Below are positions 25,555 to 34,357 of a stretch of 64,000 bases of DNA, in pieces. Source of the DNA: DATMGU01 sp035555315 (GTDB lineage Bacteria; Pseudomonadota; Alphaproteobacteria; ATCC43930; CGMCC-115725); NCBI GenBank assembly GCA_035555315.1, contig DATMGU010000060.1, positions 85,629-149,628 of the forward strand, written 5' to 3'. Position numbers and translations under genes: made by a program. Under the pieces are notes generated by a model that saw only the letters and a program-made list of their open reading frames with translations, ran no database searches and had not been told where the DNA came from. The number at the start of each line of letters is the position of its first letter. The stretch's first letter is position 1.

Positions 25555-25803
25555 TCAGCGGCGCGAACCGCTGAAGACGTAGGACAGAATGGCGATCGGT
25601 ATGACCACCACGGCGCCCAGCACCACATAGGGTGCCGCCCAATGGGTTATGCCGGTCACCACCGCCACGAGTTCACGGATCGTGCCGATCGTATCGTTGA
25701 ACAGGTGCTGCGGCGTGATGTTGAAGAACGCCAGGATCAGGCCAACGACCAGGCACAAAAGAAGCAGCCGAATGATTGTGCCCATAATCCTCGTCGTCCT
25801 CAT
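25555..25803 (-). CDS. Small two-helix membrane protein (DUF6460-like)
   Basis: An 82-residue protein with two clear membrane helices (IRLLLLCLVVGLILAFF and YVVLGAVVVIPIAILSYVF). The ITPQHLF motif between them resembles the DUF6460 family of Alphaproteobacteria, from memory. The function is unknown. An internal ATG six codons in (25785) has a GAGG nearby and could be the real start. It converges with minE; a small hairpin CCGCTG-GTCT-CAGCGG (25546-25561) overlaps its stop. Confidence 0.72.
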   Translation of the reverse strand: MRTTRIMGTIIRLLLLCLVVGLILAFFNITPQHLFNDTIGTIRELVAVVTGITHWAAPYVVLGAVVVIPIAILSYVFSGSRR

Positions 25804-26032
25804 TGCAGAGCGCCGTATCGCGCAACGGGCAATTTAGCAGAACTGCCGGCATGCCGGAAACCGCTTGTGGCACAAGCGGCTGCCGAAGGTCGGCAACGTC
25901 GCGATCGACAGCACCACGCGCTGGCGCACGCGTTCGAACAGCACAAGGCCAAGCCGGGTTTCGAGGGATGCCTTCAAGGAGGACAGATCAGTCCCTCCTG
26001 GTTGACTTCGACGCCATCCCCGCCGACAATGC

Positions 26033-26048
26033 GTTCACATATGTGAAC
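26033..26048. promoter_or_regulatory. Putative autoregulatory IclR operator
   Basis: The perfect 16-bp palindrome GTTCACATATGTGAAC ends 12 bases before the IclR start codon and overlaps its leader. A related dyad lies in front of the next gene (26893-26916), sharing ATATG(TG)AAC half-sites. Confidence 0.65.
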
Positions 26049-26060
26049 GAAGGATTGGTG

Positions 26061-26855
26061 ATGTCCGAGCAAGCCCAAGCAGCCGTCAAATCGGCGGACA
26101 GAGTGCTGGATCTGTTCGAGCTCCTCGCGCATGCGGGTCGAGAGATGTCCCACAGCAATATCTCGGAGGTGCTGCAGATCCCCAAAAGCAGCCTCACCCA
26201 GTTGCTGAAGAACCTGCTGGCGCGCGGCTATATCGAGACGACGCCCAATGGCCGAGGCTACCGGCTCGGCGATACGCTGCTGAGTCTGTCGGAGAGCGCC
26301 GGCCAAATTCGCAACCTCGCCAGCCATGCGGAAGCGTTCCTGTCCGACGTGACCCGGGAGACCGGCGAGAGCAGCGCCCTCAATCAGCTCAAGGGCGAGC
26401 AAACCGAGGTCGTCGCCAGCGTCCTCGGTCCGGCGCGGCTGGTGACGCATATGCGGCTCGGCGATCTCGCGCCACTCTACGCGACCTCCGGCGGCAAGGC
26501 GATCTTGGCGCATATGCCGATGGTTTTTCAGGAAAACTACTTTTCGTGCGTTCGCTTCGAGGCGACCACGCCGACGACGCTGAAGAGTGTCAAGGCGCTG
26601 CGTCAGCAGCTCGCCGCGGTCCGGAAATCCGGCTTCGCCTTCTCGCATCAAGAATGGACCCCGGGGATCGTCGGCATCGCCGTGCCGTTGCTCGACATTA
26701 CCGGCGCGCCGCTCGGCTCGATCAATGTCGCAATTCCCTCGGCACGCTTCGATGCGACGAAGGAAAGTCACGTCAAGAAAATGCTGCGACGTTCCTGCGA
26801 CGGGCTAAGGCACCTGGTTCTCGGGCGCCGCCAAGGTGTCGCCGCCACGGGATAG
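26061..26855 (+). CDS. IclR-family transcriptional regulator
   Basis: A 264-residue IclR protein. The winged helix (about 8-70) reads VKSADRVLDLFELLAHAGREMSHSNISEVLQIPKSSLTQLLKNLLARGYI, in separate parts. The effector domain carries ATSGGKAILAHMP and the GIVGIAVPLLD segment with the IclR C-terminal fold. The ATG at 26061 follows AAGGA; the open frame further upstream is not supported. It heads a run of co-directional genes for aromatic 2-oxoacid metabolism and is flanked by two palindromes, so it probably controls itself and the pathway. Confidence 0.92.
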   Translation: MSEQAQAAVKSADRVLDLFELLAHAGREMSHSNISEVLQIPKSSLTQLLKNLLARGYIETTPNGRGYRLGDTLLSLSESAGQIRNLASHAEAFLSDVTRETGESSALNQLKGEQTEVVASVLGPARLVTHMRLGDLAPLYATSGGKAILAHMPMVFQENYFSCVRFEATTPTTLKSVKALRQQLAAVRKSGFAFSHQEWTPGIVGIAVPLLDITGAPLGSINVAIPSARFDATKESHVKKMLRRSCDGLRHLVLGRRQGVAATG

Positions 26856-26867
26856 TATCCGGCTCTA

Positions 26868-26916
26868 TTGACAGGATCCGTCGGTTGGTGTGCAAATATG
26901 AACAAGTTCATATTTG
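26868..26916 (+). promoter_or_regulatory. Promoter and operator for the SnoaL/MFS/decarboxylase genes
   Basis: A consensus -35 TTGACA (26868-26873) is followed 17 bases later by a weak AT-rich -10 region. That region overlaps a perfect dyad: CAAATATGAAC (26893-26903), two bases, and its exact complement (26906-26916). A regulator bound here would block polymerase. The likely binder is the IclR protein encoded just upstream. Confidence 0.65.
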
Positions 26917-26939
26917 AGAACAAGCGGGAGGATGGCCGG

Positions 26940-27575
26940 TTGGACAGCGTGGAGAACCCTGACCAGCTCACCATGGAGCGGGATGCGGCGGCGGATCGCC
27001 GCCACATCCATGAACTCCTGGCGAATTGGGTCGTTTGGCGCGATGCCGGCTTGTGGGAGCGCTTTCGCACGGTCTGGCATGCGGACGGACGGATGATGGC
27101 GACCTGGTTTCAAGGCACCGGCGACGAATTCATCAAGGTCAGCCAGGAGGGATGGGCGCGTGGCGTCAGCATCCTGCACTTCCTCGGCGGCACTTCGATC
27201 GATCTCGCCGGCAAGCGGGCGATCTCGCAAACCAAAATGACCATTTCCCAGCGTGGCGAAGTCGACGGGATCCTTTGCGATGTCGTGTGCACCGGGCGCT
27301 TCTACGACTTTCTGGAAAAGCGCGACGGGCGCTGGGGCATCGTGCTGCGCCAGCCGATCTATGAGAAAGACAGGATGGACCCGGTCTCGCCATCCGCGAG
27401 ACTGGACCTCGAAGCGAGGCTCCTCGAGCGCTTCCCCGAAGGATACAGGCATCTCGCCTACATGCAGACCCGTATCGGCTACACCGTGAAGCCCGACATG
27501 CCCGGCCTCAAAGGGCCGGAGGTCGAGCGGCTCTACCGGCTTGGCGACACCTGGCTCACTGGCGGCGACCTATAG
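26940..27575 (+). CDS. SnoaL/NTF2-like protein of the aromatic 2-oxoacid cluster
   Basis: A 211-residue protein with an NTF2/SnoaL-like domain: HIHELLANWVVWRDAGLWERF, then FHADG-like WHADGRMM and GRFYDFLEKRDGRWGIVLRQ. Such folds serve as hydratases, isomerases, dehydrochlorinases or ring-hydroxylase small subunits. The start is the TTG at 26940 because GGGAGG lies 8 bases before it; the ATG at 26898 falls inside the operator dyad and has no ribosome site. It sits between the IclR regulator and the MFS carrier. It may catalyse the step that generates or processes the 2-oxoacid; this is inference. Confidence 0.75.
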   Translation: MDSVENPDQLTMERDAAADRRHIHELLANWVVWRDAGLWERFRTVWHADGRMMATWFQGTGDEFIKVSQEGWARGVSILHFLGGTSIDLAGKRAISQTKMTISQRGEVDGILCDVVCTGRFYDFLEKRDGRWGIVLRQPIYEKDRMDPVSPSARLDLEARLLERFPEGYRHLAYMQTRIGYTVKPDMPGLKGPEVERLYRLGDTWLTGGDL

Positions 27576-27694
27576 GAGGCATAGGAGCGAACCCGCCGCG
27601 TAAGCTCCACGACCGGAAGGTCCGCTTTGTCGAGCAAGATATGAATTAACGCGAAGCTCTTCTTCCATAAAAACATAAATAAAGGGAGGCGGTT

Positions 27695-29050
27695 GTGGAT
27701 CGTCGTGTCATCGACGTCGCGGAAGTTATGGGCAAGGCGGAGCTATCTTATCTGCCGATCGTGATCGCCGCGATGTGCGGCCTGCTGGCCGTGTGCGACG
27801 GGCTCGATAACCAGGCGCTCGCTTTCACCGCACCGGTGATCGCGGGCCAATGGGGTATCAAGATGCCGGCATTCGTACCGGTGTTCACAGTCGGCCTGGT
27901 CGGCCTGATGGCCGGCTCCTTCGCCGGAGGTTGGCTGGGCGATCGTTTCGGACGCAAGACGGCGATCCTGGCGGCCGCGCTGTGCTTCGGCGCAACCACG
28001 CTGGTGACGCCCTGGTGCACGAACTTGGAACAGCTGATGATCGTCCGCTTTATCGGCGGGCTTGGGATCGGTGGGCTTCCGTCGGCGCTCGCGGCCTTGA
28101 TCGCCGAAAGCGCGCCCGAACGAAACCGGGCCACTCTCACACTCTGGGCCCTTGTCGGCATTCCCGTCGGTGGCTTCATCGGCGGCTTCGCGGCGTCCTG
28201 GATGATCCCGCATTATGGCTGGCAATCGGTTTTCCTCGCGGCAGGCTTTCTCAGTCTCGCCGTGCTTCTGCTGGCTGCGCTGCTCATCCCGGAATCGACC
28301 CATTTCCTCGCGCTGCGCCATATTCGAGCGCCGCAACTAGCCGACACCCTCAACCGCATCAACCCGAACGGCGGATACGGGACGAACGACGACTTCATTC
28401 TCCCGGCGTCCGATCAACAGGCCACGTCTCTCCCGAGCCTCTTCACGGACGGGCGCGGTCGCATGACGGCCTTATTCTGGATCGCCGAGATAGTCGAACT
28501 CATGATCTTCTATGTGCTCGTGAACTGGACACCGACTCTCTTCCGGGAAACCGGCCTTCCGATCGAGACCGCGGTGCTCGGCACGGCGGCGCTCAACATG
28601 GGCGCGATTCTCGCCACCATCGGGCTTGGGCCGATCTGCCAACGGTTCGGTGAGCAACGCGTCACCGCCGCGACCTTCGTCGTCACATCAATAGCACTGC
28701 TTGTCATGGTCCAGGGAGCGGGACATCTGGCATCCATGATGATCGGCGTCTTCTTCGCTGGCGCCGGTTGCATCGGCGGCCAGGCGGCGGTCGTGATGCT
28801 GATGGCCAAGCGTTATCCCACCGGTATCCGCTCCATCGGGGTCGGCTGGGCGCTGACGGTGGGGCGGATCGGATCGATCATCAGCCCGTCCGTGGTGGGC
28901 ATTCCCCTCGCGATGGGATGGAGCGCGTTCCAGATTCTCACGCTGCCGATCCTGCCTTCGTTGCTGGGCGCTCTGTGCATCGCGCTCGCCCGCGACGGCG
29001 CAATCGATCGCCCCAAGAGCTCGCCGGCGATTTCTCTTCCTCGGGCTTAA
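27695..29050 (+). CDS. MFS transporter, aromatic acid:H+ symporter type
   Basis: A 451-residue, twelve-helix major facilitator. The loop 2-3 motif GDRFGRK and the acidic residue pattern in helix 1 (AVCDGLDNQAL) match the AAHS family (PcaK, BenK, MhbT), which import aromatic acids with protons. The start is GTG at 27695, preceded by GGGAGG. It is followed 18 bases later by benzoylformate decarboxylase, which points to an aryl-2-oxoacid or hydroxy acid as cargo. Confidence 0.87.
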   Translation: MDRRVIDVAEVMGKAELSYLPIVIAAMCGLLAVCDGLDNQALAFTAPVIAGQWGIKMPAFVPVFTVGLVGLMAGSFAGGWLGDRFGRKTAILAAALCFGATTLVTPWCTNLEQLMIVRFIGGLGIGGLPSALAALIAESAPERNRATLTLWALVGIPVGGFIGGFAASWMIPHYGWQSVFLAAGFLSLAVLLLAALLIPESTHFLALRHIRAPQLADTLNRINPNGGYGTNDDFILPASDQQATSLPSLFTDGRGRMTALFWIAEIVELMIFYVLVNWTPTLFRETGLPIETAVLGTAALNMGAILATIGLGPICQRFGEQRVTAATFVVTSIALLVMVQGAGHLASMMIGVFFAGAGCIGGQAAVVMLMAKRYPTGIRSIGVGWALTVGRIGSIISPSVVGIPLAMGWSAFQILTLPILPSLLGALCIALARDGAIDRPKSSPAISLPRA

Positions 29051-29068
29051 TACCGATCGCAAAGGACC

Positions 29069-30694
29069 ATGGCGGCCATGACTGATAACGCCTCCCTCAC
29101 CGGCACCGTGAAGCAGGTGACGCTCGACCTGCTGCGTGGCTTCGGCATCGACACGGTCTTCGGCAATCCCGGATCCACCGAACTGCCGTTCCTGGACGCC
29201 TGGCCGAACGATATCCGTTACATCCTGGGTCTCCAGGAATCGTCGGTCGTCGCCATGGCCGACGGTTATGCGCAAGCGACCGGCAACGCCGCCTTCGTCA
29301 ACCTGCATTCGGCGGCGGGACTCGGCCATGCGCTCGGCAACATCTACACGGCGTTTCGCAACCAGACGCCGATGGTCATCACCGCCGGCCAGCAGGTCCG
29401 CGAGCTTCTGCCGATGCATCCTTATCTGTTCGCAGAGCAGGCAACCGAGTTTCCCAAGCCCTACGTCAAGTGGAGCTGCGAGCCGGCACGTGCCGAGGAT
29501 GTCCCCACGGCCATCGCGCGCGCTTATTACACGGCCATGCAAAAGCCGTGCGGCCCGACTTTCGTGTCGATCCCGATCGACGACTGGAACGTCGCCGCGC
29601 AGATGCCACGCGTCCGGACCGTCGCCCGCGATGTGGCACCCGATCCCGCCTTGCTGCGGTCGCTGGCCGAAGCCCTCGATCGCAGCGAGCGCCCGGCGCT
29701 CGTCGTCGGAGCCCAGATCGATCAGGAGAATGTCTGGGACGCGACGGTGCGGCTCGCGGAGGCGACCAACGCCGCCGTTTGGGTGGCGCCGTTCTCCAGC
29801 CGTGCCAGCTTTCCCGAGCGCCACCCGCTCTTCCAAGGCTTCTTGCCGGCCGCCCCCCGCGCCGTCGGGACAGCGCTCGAGGGCTACGACGCGGTCGTCG
29901 TGCTGGGAGCGCCCGTGTTCACGTTCCATGTGGCCGGACAATGCGATCTGTTTGTCCGCGACGTGCCGCTTTTCCAGATCACCGACGATCCCGGCGCCGC
30001 GGCGCGCGCCGCCATCGGCACGAGCATCATCGGCAGCTTGCGCCTGGGCCTCCCGGAACTGCTCGGCATGATCCAGGCCCGCGACAGGCAACCACCGCCG
30101 CGCCGGAAGATGCCGTCGCAACCCGCGCCCAGCACGCCGATCCGCGCCGAGTACCTCCTGCATGTCCTGTCCGAAATCCTGCCGGAGCGCGCTATCGTCG
30201 TGGAAGAGGCACCGTCTCATCGTCCGGCTCTGCAGGATCATCTTCCCTTCGACCGTCCCGGCTCGTTCTACACGATGGCCAGCGGCGGCCTCGGTTTCGG
30301 ATTGCCCGCCGCGGTCGGCTTCGCACTCGCCGATCCGTCGCGGCGCGTTGTCTGCGTCATCGGGGACGGCTCGGCCATGTACTCCCTGCAGGCATTGTGG
30401 ACCGCGGCGCAGCATCGGGCGCCGCTCACGGTGGTCATCATCAACAACCACGGCTACGGCGCCATGCGTGCCTTCAGCCGGGTTCTCGGGGTGCGCAATC
30501 CTCCAGGCATCGATCTGCCCGATCTGGATTTCGTCCAGCTCGCGGCGGGGCTCGGCTGCCCGGGCCGTCGTGTCAGCCAGCCCGACGAGCTGAAGGAGGC
30601 ATTGCGGGAAGCCTGCGCGACACCGGGGCCATGTCTCGTCGAGGTCGTCGTGGATCCGCGGATTCCGCATCTCTACGACAAGGTGAAGGCCTGA
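29069..30694 (+). CDS. mdlC: Benzoylformate decarboxylase
   Basis: A 541-residue ThDP-dependent decarboxylase. The four catalytic residues known from Pseudomonas putida benzoylformate decarboxylase (Ser26, Glu47, His70, His281) appear at Ser36 (GNPGSTELP), Glu57 (LQE), His80 (NLHSAAG) and His286 (VFTFHVAGQ), with near-constant spacing. The ThDP motif GDGS...NN is near residues 430-460. It should convert phenylglyoxylate or a substituted relative to an aromatic aldehyde, feeding the aldehyde dehydrogenase 75 bases downstream. A start three codons later (29078) has better ribosome spacing. Confidence 0.9.
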   Translation: MAAMTDNASLTGTVKQVTLDLLRGFGIDTVFGNPGSTELPFLDAWPNDIRYILGLQESSVVAMADGYAQATGNAAFVNLHSAAGLGHALGNIYTAFRNQTPMVITAGQQVRELLPMHPYLFAEQATEFPKPYVKWSCEPARAEDVPTAIARAYYTAMQKPCGPTFVSIPIDDWNVAAQMPRVRTVARDVAPDPALLRSLAEALDRSERPALVVGAQIDQENVWDATVRLAEATNAAVWVAPFSSRASFPERHPLFQGFLPAAPRAVGTALEGYDAVVVLGAPVFTFHVAGQCDLFVRDVPLFQITDDPGAAARAAIGTSIIGSLRLGLPELLGMIQARDRQPPPRRKMPSQPAPSTPIRAEYLLHVLSEILPERAIVVEEAPSHRPALQDHLPFDRPGSFYTMASGGLGFGLPAAVGFALADPSRRVVCVIGDGSAMYSLQALWTAAQHRAPLTVVIINNHGYGAMRAFSRVLGVRNPPGIDLPDLDFVQLAAGLGCPGRRVSQPDELKEALREACATPGPCLVEVVVDPRIPHLYDKVKA

Positions 30695-30769
30695 TGCCGT
30701 CAGTGACACGCGATCCCGCGACCAAGGCTTGAAATCCATTCGGTTGGTGTCCCGACAGGAGAGAACACG

Positions 30770-32215
30770 ATGCTCGAAGCCACGCTGCTGATCGACGGCG
30801 CGCCGCGAATGACGGCTCGGACCTTCACGCGCCGCAACCCGGTGACCGGAGATGTGACGACCACCGCCGCCGCGGCCAGCGAAGCCGATGCCGTCGCGGC
30901 CGCGGACGCTGCCGCCGTGGCCTTCGTGACGTGGTCTCAGACCGGCCCCTCCGCGCGCCGGCGGCTCATCTCGCGAGCCGCCGATCTCCTGCGGGGCCGG
31001 ATCGACGATCTGGTCGCAGCGATGATGGATGAAACCGGCGCATCGGAGGCATGGTCGCGCTTCAACGTTCATCTCACCGAAGACATCATGCGAGAAGCGG
31101 CGGCGGCCACCACCCGCTCCGCCGGCGAGGTCCTGGCAACCGATAAGCCGGGCTGCCTCTCGTTCGCGGTACGGCAGCCGATCGGCGTCTGTCTCGCCAT
31201 CGCGCCCTGGAACGCGCCGCTCATTCTCGGTATGCGATCGATCATCTGGCCTCTCGCCTGTGGCAACAGCGTCGTCCTGAAGGCGTCGGAACTCTGCCCC
31301 GGCACGCACCGGCTGCTCGGCGAAATCCTGGTCTCGGCAGGTTTTCCGAAGGGCGCCGTCAACGTCGTGATAAACGCGCCCGAGGATGCAGCAAGCATCG
31401 TCTCGACCCTGATCGCACACAAGGCGGTGCGCCATATCAATTTCACCGGTTCGAGCCATACCGGCCGGATCATTGCCATGGAGGCCGCGCGCCATCTCAA
31501 GCCCGTCCTGCTCGAACTTGGCGGTAAAGCGCCCTTGCTCGTGCTCGACGATGCCGACCTGGACGCCGCCGTCCGTGCGGCGGCCTTCGGCGCCTTCATG
31601 CATCAAGGCCAGATATGTATGTCGACCGAACGCGTCGTCGTCGACCGTCGGGTCGCCGATAGCTTCACGGTAAAATTTGCCGCAAAGGCGAGCTCGCTCG
31701 CAGCCGGCGACCCGCGCACCAGCAATGCGCCGCTCGGATCGCTCATCAGCAGGGAAGCAGCGGATCGTGTCGTGGCGTTGATCGACGACGCCGTGGCGAA
31801 AGGCGCCAAGCGGCTGTGTGGCGGCGCCCGCGACGGCACGATCATGGATGCGACGGTTCTCGATCACGTGACGCCGCAGATGCGTATCTATCACGAGGAG
31901 TCGTTCGGCCCGGTGGCCTGCGTCGTCCGCGCCGAGAACGACGAGGACGCGATCCGCATCGCCAACGACACGGAATACGGCCTCGCCGCCTCAGTCTATA
32001 GCCGCGACGTGTCCCGCGCCCTCGGCGTCGCGCGACGCATCGAAAGCGGCATTTGCCATGTCAACGGCCCAACGGTTCAAGACGAAGCCCCGGTACCGTT
32101 CGGCGGAGTCAAGGCGAGCGGTTACGGCAAATTCGGCAGCGTCGAGGGCTTGAACGCCTTCACGACCCTGCGCTGGCTGACAATCGAAAGCCAGGAGCCG
32201 CATTATCCGTTCTGA
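30770..32215 (+). CDS. Aromatic aldehyde dehydrogenase
   Basis: A 481-residue ALDH-superfamily enzyme. The nucleotide region APWNAPLIL, KASE and FTGSSHTG, the general base Glu249 (LELGGK) and the nucleophile Cys283 (QGQICMST) are all in place. It resembles benzaldehyde, vanillin and salicylaldehyde dehydrogenases, and here would oxidise the aldehyde produced by the decarboxylase to a benzoate-type acid. It is the last gene of the run, convergent with mlaC. Confidence 0.9.
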   Translation: MLEATLLIDGAPRMTARTFTRRNPVTGDVTTTAAAASEADAVAAADAAAVAFVTWSQTGPSARRRLISRAADLLRGRIDDLVAAMMDETGASEAWSRFNVHLTEDIMREAAAATTRSAGEVLATDKPGCLSFAVRQPIGVCLAIAPWNAPLILGMRSIIWPLACGNSVVLKASELCPGTHRLLGEILVSAGFPKGAVNVVINAPEDAASIVSTLIAHKAVRHINFTGSSHTGRIIAMEAARHLKPVLLELGGKAPLLVLDDADLDAAVRAAAFGAFMHQGQICMSTERVVVDRRVADSFTVKFAAKASSLAAGDPRTSNAPLGSLISREAADRVVALIDDAVAKGAKRLCGGARDGTIMDATVLDHVTPQMRIYHEESFGPVACVVRAENDEDAIRIANDTEYGLAASVYSRDVSRALGVARRIESGICHVNGPTVQDEAPVPFGGVKASGYGKFGSVEGLNAFTTLRWLTIESQEPHYPF

Positions 32216-32319
32216 TCGGAGCCGCGAGACAGTCGGTCCAAGATCATTTCCCGCCTTGGCAAAGCCTTCGCAGCATCAGTCGGACTGACGCTCAGCGGAG
32301 GAATGCGAGGGCGTTTTGG

Positions 32320-33015
32320 CTAGGAGGCGGCACTCGCCAGTTGCATGGCCTTGGCTTCCAGCAGGTTCTTCAGGCCCTCATACCCGTTGCGGGCCAGAAC
32401 CGAGGAGAATTCCGACCGGCGCGTGGCCAGCTCGCTGATCGTGCCGGTCAGGAAGATGTCGACCACCTTCCATTGCCCATCGGTCTGGCGGACGAGATAG
32501 TTGAGCGCCACCGGCTGATCGGAAGGCCGCACCAGCTCGGTCGACACCAAAACGCCGGTGCCGCTCGGCCGTTCGCCCTTGAGGTCGAACCGCTCACCGG
32601 AATAGCCGTCGAACCGGTGAGCATAGGTCGCCGTGATGAACCGGCGGAAAGCGTCGGTGAGGCTGGCCTGCTGCTCGCTCGACAGGGAACTCCAAGCCGA
32701 ACCGACCGCGATGCGAGTCATCGTCGGCACGTCGAAGCTGCTGGCGACGATCGGCGCGAGGGTGGCGAAACGCCCCTCATAGCCGAGCTTGTCGGCGTTC
32801 TTCATCACCGAGAGCAGGCCGTCATCGAGCTTCGCGACGGTGGCTGAAGCACTGGGGCCGCCCACGGTGGCGGGGGCGCTGGCAGGAGGTTGCTGACCGG
32901 CCGCCAGGGTTTGCGCCGCGGCAATGGCGGGGAGTCCGGCGGAAAGTCCGGCCACAGCCAAGCCGGCGGCCAAAGCGATGGTGCGAAAGGGGTGGCATAT
33001 CATGATCTTACTCAT
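32320..33015 (-). CDS. mlaC: Phospholipid-binding protein MlaC/Ttg2D
   Basis: A 231-residue periplasmic protein with a signal peptide (TIALAAGLAVAGLSAGLPAIAAAQ). The mature domain includes FATLAPIVASSFDVPTMTRIAVGSAWSSLS and LNYLVRQTDGQWKVVDIFLTGTISE, the pattern of MlaC, which shuttles phospholipids between the outer-membrane and inner-membrane Mla complexes. mlaDEF are not nearby, so it is a solitary copy. The start is placed at MSKIMICHPF; the open frame extending upstream is Arg/Pro-rich noise. Confidence 0.9.
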   Translation of the reverse strand: MSKIMICHPFRTIALAAGLAVAGLSAGLPAIAAAQTLAAGQQPPASAPATVGGPSASATVAKLDDGLLSVMKNADKLGYEGRFATLAPIVASSFDVPTMTRIAVGSAWSSLSSEQQASLTDAFRRFITATYAHRFDGYSGERFDLKGERPSGTGVLVSTELVRPSDQPVALNYLVRQTDGQWKVVDIFLTGTISELATRRSEFSSVLARNGYEGLKNLLEAKAMQLASAAS

Positions 33016-33296
33016 GCGGTTTATATCGGCGGTGGCCCGATCAAAGCAATGGGTGGGAGTTCGGCCCCAATAACCGATATTGCGCTGCGGTATATAGAGG
33101 CAAGTGATTAAGAGAACAGCTCTTTTCGCAAGACTTAGGCTAAATCGGCGGTCATTGTGGCATCGTGGACGCAGCATTGCGTAAAATTCATGAGGGAAAG
33201 CCGGTTGCTTTCGGTGGCCGTCGACCCGACCATGGCGCCGCACCCCCCGGCCACGGGGACCTCTAAAGGACCACCTGTGCCCGAGGGAAAGGACCG

Positions 33297-34253
33297 ATGA
33301 TCCGCAGCGAGCTGTTTCCGCCGATCGAGCCGTATCGCACCGGCATGTTGCGGGTCGATCCCGTCCACGCGCTGTATTGGGAGGAATCCGGCGATCCACA
33401 GGGCGTCCCGGTGGTGTTCCTCCATGGCGGGCCGGGCTCCGGCGCCACGCCGACGCATCGGCGATTCTTCGACCCCGCCTATTACCGGATCGTCGTCTTC
33501 GACCAGCGGGGTGCCGGCCGCTCGCTACCCCTGGGCGAACTCACCGACAATACGACGCCCCATCTCATTGCCGATATCGAGGCTTTGCGACACCATCTGG
33601 GTATCGCTCGCTGGCTGGTGTTCGGCGGATCCTGGGGCTCGACCCTCGCCATCGCCTATGGCGAAGCGCATCCGGAGCCCTGCCTGGGTTTCGTCCTGCG
33701 CGGCATTTTCCTATGCCGCCCGGCGGAGATCGATTGGTTCCTGTACGGCATCCGCACCGTCTTTCCGGAGGCCTGGCAGGCCTTCGCCGGTTTTCTGCCG
33801 GAAGGCGAGCGGAGCGATCTGCTGACCAATTACTATCGCCGGCTGACCCACCCGGACCCCGCCATCCATCTCCCCGCCGCGCGCGCCTGGAGCACCTATG
33901 AGGGATCGTGCTCGACCTTGCTGCCCAGCCCCAACACGGTGGCGGTCTTCGGCGAGGACCGGATGGCGCTGGGCCTTGCCAAGATCGAGGCGCATTATTT
34001 CATCAACGAGATCTTCCTGCCGCGCGGCGACTTATTGGCGCGCATCGACCGGTTGCGCCAGATCCCGGCGATCATCGTGCAAGGCCGCTATGACATGATC
34101 TGCCCGGTGATAACCGCCGACGATCTGGCCCATGCCTGGCCCGAGGCGGATTATACGGTGATCCCCGACGCCGGCCATTCGGCGATGGAGCCGGGCATCC
34201 GCAGCCAATTGCTGGCGGCGACCCATAAGATGAAGCGCCGCGCGCTGGGGTAA
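33297..34253 (+). CDS. pip: Prolyl aminopeptidase
   Basis: A 318-residue alpha/beta-hydrolase. The oxyanion segment HGGPGSG, DQRGAGRS, the nucleophile Ser112 in GGSWGSTLA, and a late His in PDAGHSAMEPG match proline iminopeptidase (peptidase family S33), which removes N-terminal proline in the cytoplasm. It is divergent from mlaC, with a 281-base gap where I see no clear control site. Confidence 0.92.
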   Translation: MIRSELFPPIEPYRTGMLRVDPVHALYWEESGDPQGVPVVFLHGGPGSGATPTHRRFFDPAYYRIVVFDQRGAGRSLPLGELTDNTTPHLIADIEALRHHLGIARWLVFGGSWGSTLAIAYGEAHPEPCLGFVLRGIFLCRPAEIDWFLYGIRTVFPEAWQAFAGFLPEGERSDLLTNYYRRLTHPDPAIHLPAARAWSTYEGSCSTLLPSPNTVAVFGEDRMALGLAKIEAHYFINEIFLPRGDLLARIDRLRQIPAIIVQGRYDMICPVITADDLAHAWPEADYTVIPDAGHSAMEPGIRSQLLAATHKMKRRALG

Positions 34254-34357
34254 TCCAACGGCTCTAGCCGGATCAGCCGGTTCCGCCTATCGTGCGGCAA
34301 ATCGCGCAACCGGAGTGCCCCAGCTTGCTTCACACCCTTCATCGCGTCTTTCACCGC

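Noticed and set aside
28688..31894. A 1068-codon open frame antisense to the MFS, decarboxylase and aldehyde dehydrogenase genes
   Set aside because: Its translation is rich in Arg, Gly, Asp and His without any family resemblance, while the opposite strand has three genes with intact catalytic motifs. Long antisense frames are common at this GC content.
32276..32288. Small palindrome TCAGTC-G-GACTGA between aldehyde dehydrogenase and mlaC
   Set aside because: A one-base loop cannot form a hairpin terminator, and no regulator is linked to it.
33016..33296. Possible promoter region between mlaC and pip
   Set aside because: The gap is AT-richer than its flanks, but I could not identify convincing -35/-10 pairs or dyads.
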